Source: Treponema sp. Marseille-Q4130 (GTDB lineage: Bacteria; Spirochaetota; Spirochaetia; Treponematales; Treponemataceae). From it: a DNA stretch of 64,000 nucleotides. The stretch is from positions 62,001 through 126,000 of the forward strand of contig NZ_JACSET010000004.1 of the NCBI RefSeq assembly GCF_014334325.1, in the 5' to 3' direction. The translations under genes were made by a program, and so were the position numbers. The notes beneath the pieces are model-generated. The model had not been told where the DNA came from and searched no databases. It worked only from the letters and a program-made list of their open reading frames with translations. Below, one piece after another: positions 62,041 to 64,000 of the stretch. The stretch's first letter is position 1. Every line of letters begins with the position of its first letter.

Positions 62041-63513
62041 TTATTCCTCGTCCTCTTTAAATTCAAACTCGACACCGCACTTTGGACAATGTGTCATATC
62101 GAGTGTAATCACCGCGCCGCATTCCGGACAGTGGTATACTTCTTCATCTTCATCACCGCCGGTTTTTTCCGCATCGCTTTCAGGAGCACTTTCTTCTTCT
62201 ACAAATTCGACGGTATTTTTAATAATCGCATCGACGCCGTCGATATCGCTTTCCGTCAATCCTTCGATATGCTTTAAGCCGCCGTTGTCGTAAGCTTCGA
62301 CAAACTGTTCGATATCCTCTATGCCGGCATTTTTAAGAATTTCGGCAACACGTGCGTCCACGCCGGGCAGTTCGGCGACGGTTTTAATTTCGTCGTAATC
62401 GTCGTCGCTCGTATCGTCGCTGAAAAGATTTTGCGCCGTCTGCATCGTAACAGATTCGGACAGATCCATTTCCGCCGCCTGCTCTTGAGTTTTAACGTCA
62501 ATGCTCCAGTCGCACAGCTTGTTTGCAAGGCGTACGTTTTGTCCCTGTTTTCCGATCGCAAGCGAAAACTGGCTGTCTTCGACGATCGCGAGCGCTTGAC
62601 GTTTTTCCTGATCGAGGATAAACACGCGCTCGACTTGAGCGGGTGAAAGCGCATTTTTAATAAACACTGCAGGGTCGGGATCGAATTTCAAAACATCGAT
62701 TTTTTCGCCGAGCAGCTCCCGTATAACGTTTTGGATGCGCACACCTTTTAAGCCGACGCAGGCACCTACGGGATCGACGTCTTCGCGGTTTGAAGATACG
62801 GCGATCTTCGTGCGGTGTCCCGCATCGCGCACAATTTTGACGATTTCGATCGTACCGTCGGCGATTTCGGGCACTTCCATTTCGATTATCGAACGCACGA
62901 GTTCGGGATCGCTCCTCGAAAGGATAACCTGCAGCCCCGTCGATATGCGCCTGAGGTTGACGATGAGCGCTTTGATGCGGTCGTCTTTTTCATAGTGTTC
63001 CCTCGGCGATTGGAATTTAAACGGGAGCACGCCTTCGAGCTTTCCCGCATTTCCGAGATCGACGTAGATGTCGCCGTTTCGTTCGTATTGATAATAGCAC
63101 ACGACGATTTCGCCGATTTTATTTTTATATTCGTTATACAATGTATCGCGGTAGCTTTCGTTGAGTTCCTGATGAGCGGTTTGTTTTCCCGTCGTAACGG
63201 CGGAACGGTCGAAGGTTTTCGGATCTTCGAGAATATCGATTTCGTCGCCGAGCTCCACTTCATCGCTGAGTTTTTTCGCGTCTTCGAGTTCGATTTCCGT
63301 CACCGGATCGTATACGCCGTCGACGACCGTTTTTCGAGAATAGATGGATACGTCCGACATATCGTCGTTGAATTTGACGATCGCGTTATCGGCTGTTCCG
63401 TAGGTGCGTTTATATGCGGCTTTGAGCGCGTTTTCGATGATCGTTTTTACCGAATCTTCGGAATATCCTTTTTCCTGTATCAACTGACGGATCGCCTCTG
63501 CCATTTCCGACAT
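62041..63513 (-). CDS. nusA: transcription factor NusA with C-terminal zinc ribbon
   Basis: 490 residues. N-terminal domain, S1 domain (KIGEIVVCYYQYERNGDIYVDLGNAGKLEGVLPFKFQ), KH domains (DPVGACVGLKGVRIQNVIRELLGEKIDVLKFDPD; VEDSQFSLAIGKQGQNVRLANKLCDWSIDV), an HhH-type repeat (LPGVDARVAEILKNAGIEDIEQF), and an added tail with two CPxCG knuckles (YHCPECGAVI, THCPKCGVEF) forming a zinc ribbon. AGGAGG lies nearby upstream. Modulates pausing and termination. Confidence 0.96.
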   Translation of the reverse strand: MSEMAEAIRQLIQEKGYSEDSVKTIIENALKAAYKRTYGTADNAIVKFNDDMSDVSIYSRKTVVDGVYDPVTEIELEDAKKLSDEVELGDEIDILEDPKTFDRSAVTTGKQTAHQELNESYRDTLYNEYKNKIGEIVVCYYQYERNGDIYVDLGNAGKLEGVLPFKFQSPREHYEKDDRIKALIVNLRRISTGLQVILSRSDPELVRSIIEMEVPEIADGTIEIVKIVRDAGHRTKIAVSSNREDVDPVGACVGLKGVRIQNVIRELLGEKIDVLKFDPDPAVFIKNALSPAQVERVFILDQEKRQALAIVEDSQFSLAIGKQGQNVRLANKLCDWSIDVKTQEQAAEMDLSESVTMQTAQNLFSDDTSDDDYDEIKTVAELPGVDARVAEILKNAGIEDIEQFVEAYDNGGLKHIEGLTESDIDGVDAIIKNTVEFVEEESAPESDAEKTGGDEDEEVYHCPECGAVITLDMTHCPKCGVEFEFKEDEE

Positions 63514-63572
63514 GGAAAACCTCCTAATGCTGTCCCAACAAAATTAATAATTAATAAAATAAATACAAGCCG

Positions 63573-64000
63573 TTACTGCACGAACTTCGCTTTCGCTATC
63601 TCCCCATAAGGCACCGTAACCGCCTCTCCTTTTTCAGTTTCCATCGTAAGAGCCGTGTCATCGGCACTTACGATTTTTCCGCCTATCCAATCGTTTTCTT
63701 TTTTGTTCCACACGCGCACGGATCTTCCTATGAACAGAGAAAACTCCGCAGCGTTTTTTATATTGCGGTCGATACCGGGTGAAGTAAGTTCCATCGATGT
63801 ATTGTCGGTGCCGAGCAGCGCTTCAAGGCGGGGAAGCAGAGCATGGTGAACGCGGGAGCAGTCGTTTACGCTTATGTTCCGATCCGGATCTTTCGGTGCG
63901 ATGACCGCAAGGATTTTCGTCACCGTCTTTGCCGGAACGATTTTCAATTCGATAAGATGATAGCCCAGCCCTTCTACGAGCGGAGCGCATTCCGAATAGT
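63573..64000 (-). CDS. rimP: ribosome maturation factor RimP, partial
   Basis: The 3-prime part of the gene; the start lies beyond the window. It reads ECAPLVEGLGYHLIELKIV near the edge, then DRNISVNDCSRVHHALLPRLEALL, the SPGIDRNIKNAAEFSLFIGRSVRV signature and a C-terminal Sm-like domain ending EIAKAKFVQ. RimP aids 30S assembly. It heads the rimP-nusA-infB-rbfA operon; 59 bases separate it from nusA. Confidence 0.93.
   Translation of the reverse strand, partial: YSECAPLVEGLGYHLIELKIVPAKTVTKILAVIAPKDPDRNISVNDCSRVHHALLPRLEALLGTDNTSMELTSPGIDRNIKNAAEFSLFIGRSVRVWNKKENDWIGGKIVSADDTALTMETEKGEAVTVPYGEIAKAKFVQ

Noticed and set aside
1-64000. tRNA, rRNA or known riboswitch genes
   Set aside because: None recognised on either strand by cloverleaf, anticodon-arm or conserved-core inspection; a covariance-model scan would be decisive.

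Overview
The window looks like chromosomal DNA of a spirochaete of the genus Treponema, probably a mid-GC oral-type species such as the T. socranskii group. This rests on gene content and style only: many sugar-binding lipoproteins with loose spirochaetal lipoboxes, two large methyl-accepting chemotaxis proteins, a FliG-like protein, FolE2, an Rpn/PD-(D/E)XK remnant of treponemal type, and an Rnf-like operon followed by truB, rbfA, infB, nusA and rimP. Species cannot be fixed without a database search. No rRNA, tRNA or CRISPR array was found.

Layout. 0-9 kb is accessory: a broken acetyltransferase, a ClbS/DfsB-like protein, an SPL-type radical SAM protein, tyrS, about 1 kb of nested palindromic repeats, a propeller lipoprotein-MerR-SDR operon, an Rpn-family pseudogene split by a small mobile repeat, and two small overlapping genes. 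7.7-14.5 kb holds a SPOR protein, miaB, folE2-folD, and an outer-membrane barrel with a lipoprotein. 14.7-20.3 kb is sensory: binding lipoprotein plus MCP, a FliG-like protein, a GGDEF protein. 20.5-24.7 kb is a sugar ABC importer (binding protein, PHP enzyme, two permeases). 24.8-36.3 kb looks like envelope glycolipid or polymer assembly: an MdoB/LtaS-like enzyme, a WecA/MraY-like transferase, a glycosyltransferase, a YidC-sulfatase fusion, a Wzi-like barrel, a DUF3943 barrel and a CDP-glycerol transferase relative. 36.3-44 kb is a second sugar module (NahK-like kinase, DUF5107-TPR protein, two permeases, binding protein, divergent AraC regulator). 44-50.6 kb has an acyl-CoA ligase, a second MCP and a GH57-like protein.

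50.7-64 kb is a near-continuous minus-strand array: rimP, nusA, infB, rbfA, an inserted AbiEii-type toxin-antitoxin pair, truB, a divergent PAP2 protein, an unrecognised membrane protein, then rnfC-D-G-E-A. The five Rnf-like subunits lack nearly all cofactor signatures of the classical complex except the two 4Fe-4S motifs of RnfC, and no rnfB is adjacent.

The most unusual signals are: (1) this cofactor-stripped Rnf-like operon; (2) a two-hairpin structured repeat in three copies, one with a clean 9-bp target duplication inside a gene and all three ending just before a ribosome-binding-type sequence; (3) three genes with good promoters whose -10 box lies 6-8 nt from the start codon and which have no Shine-Dalgarno, suggesting leaderless mRNAs; (4) a FliG-N protein with a FliF-like tail; and (5) a YidC-sulfatase fusion in the envelope cluster.
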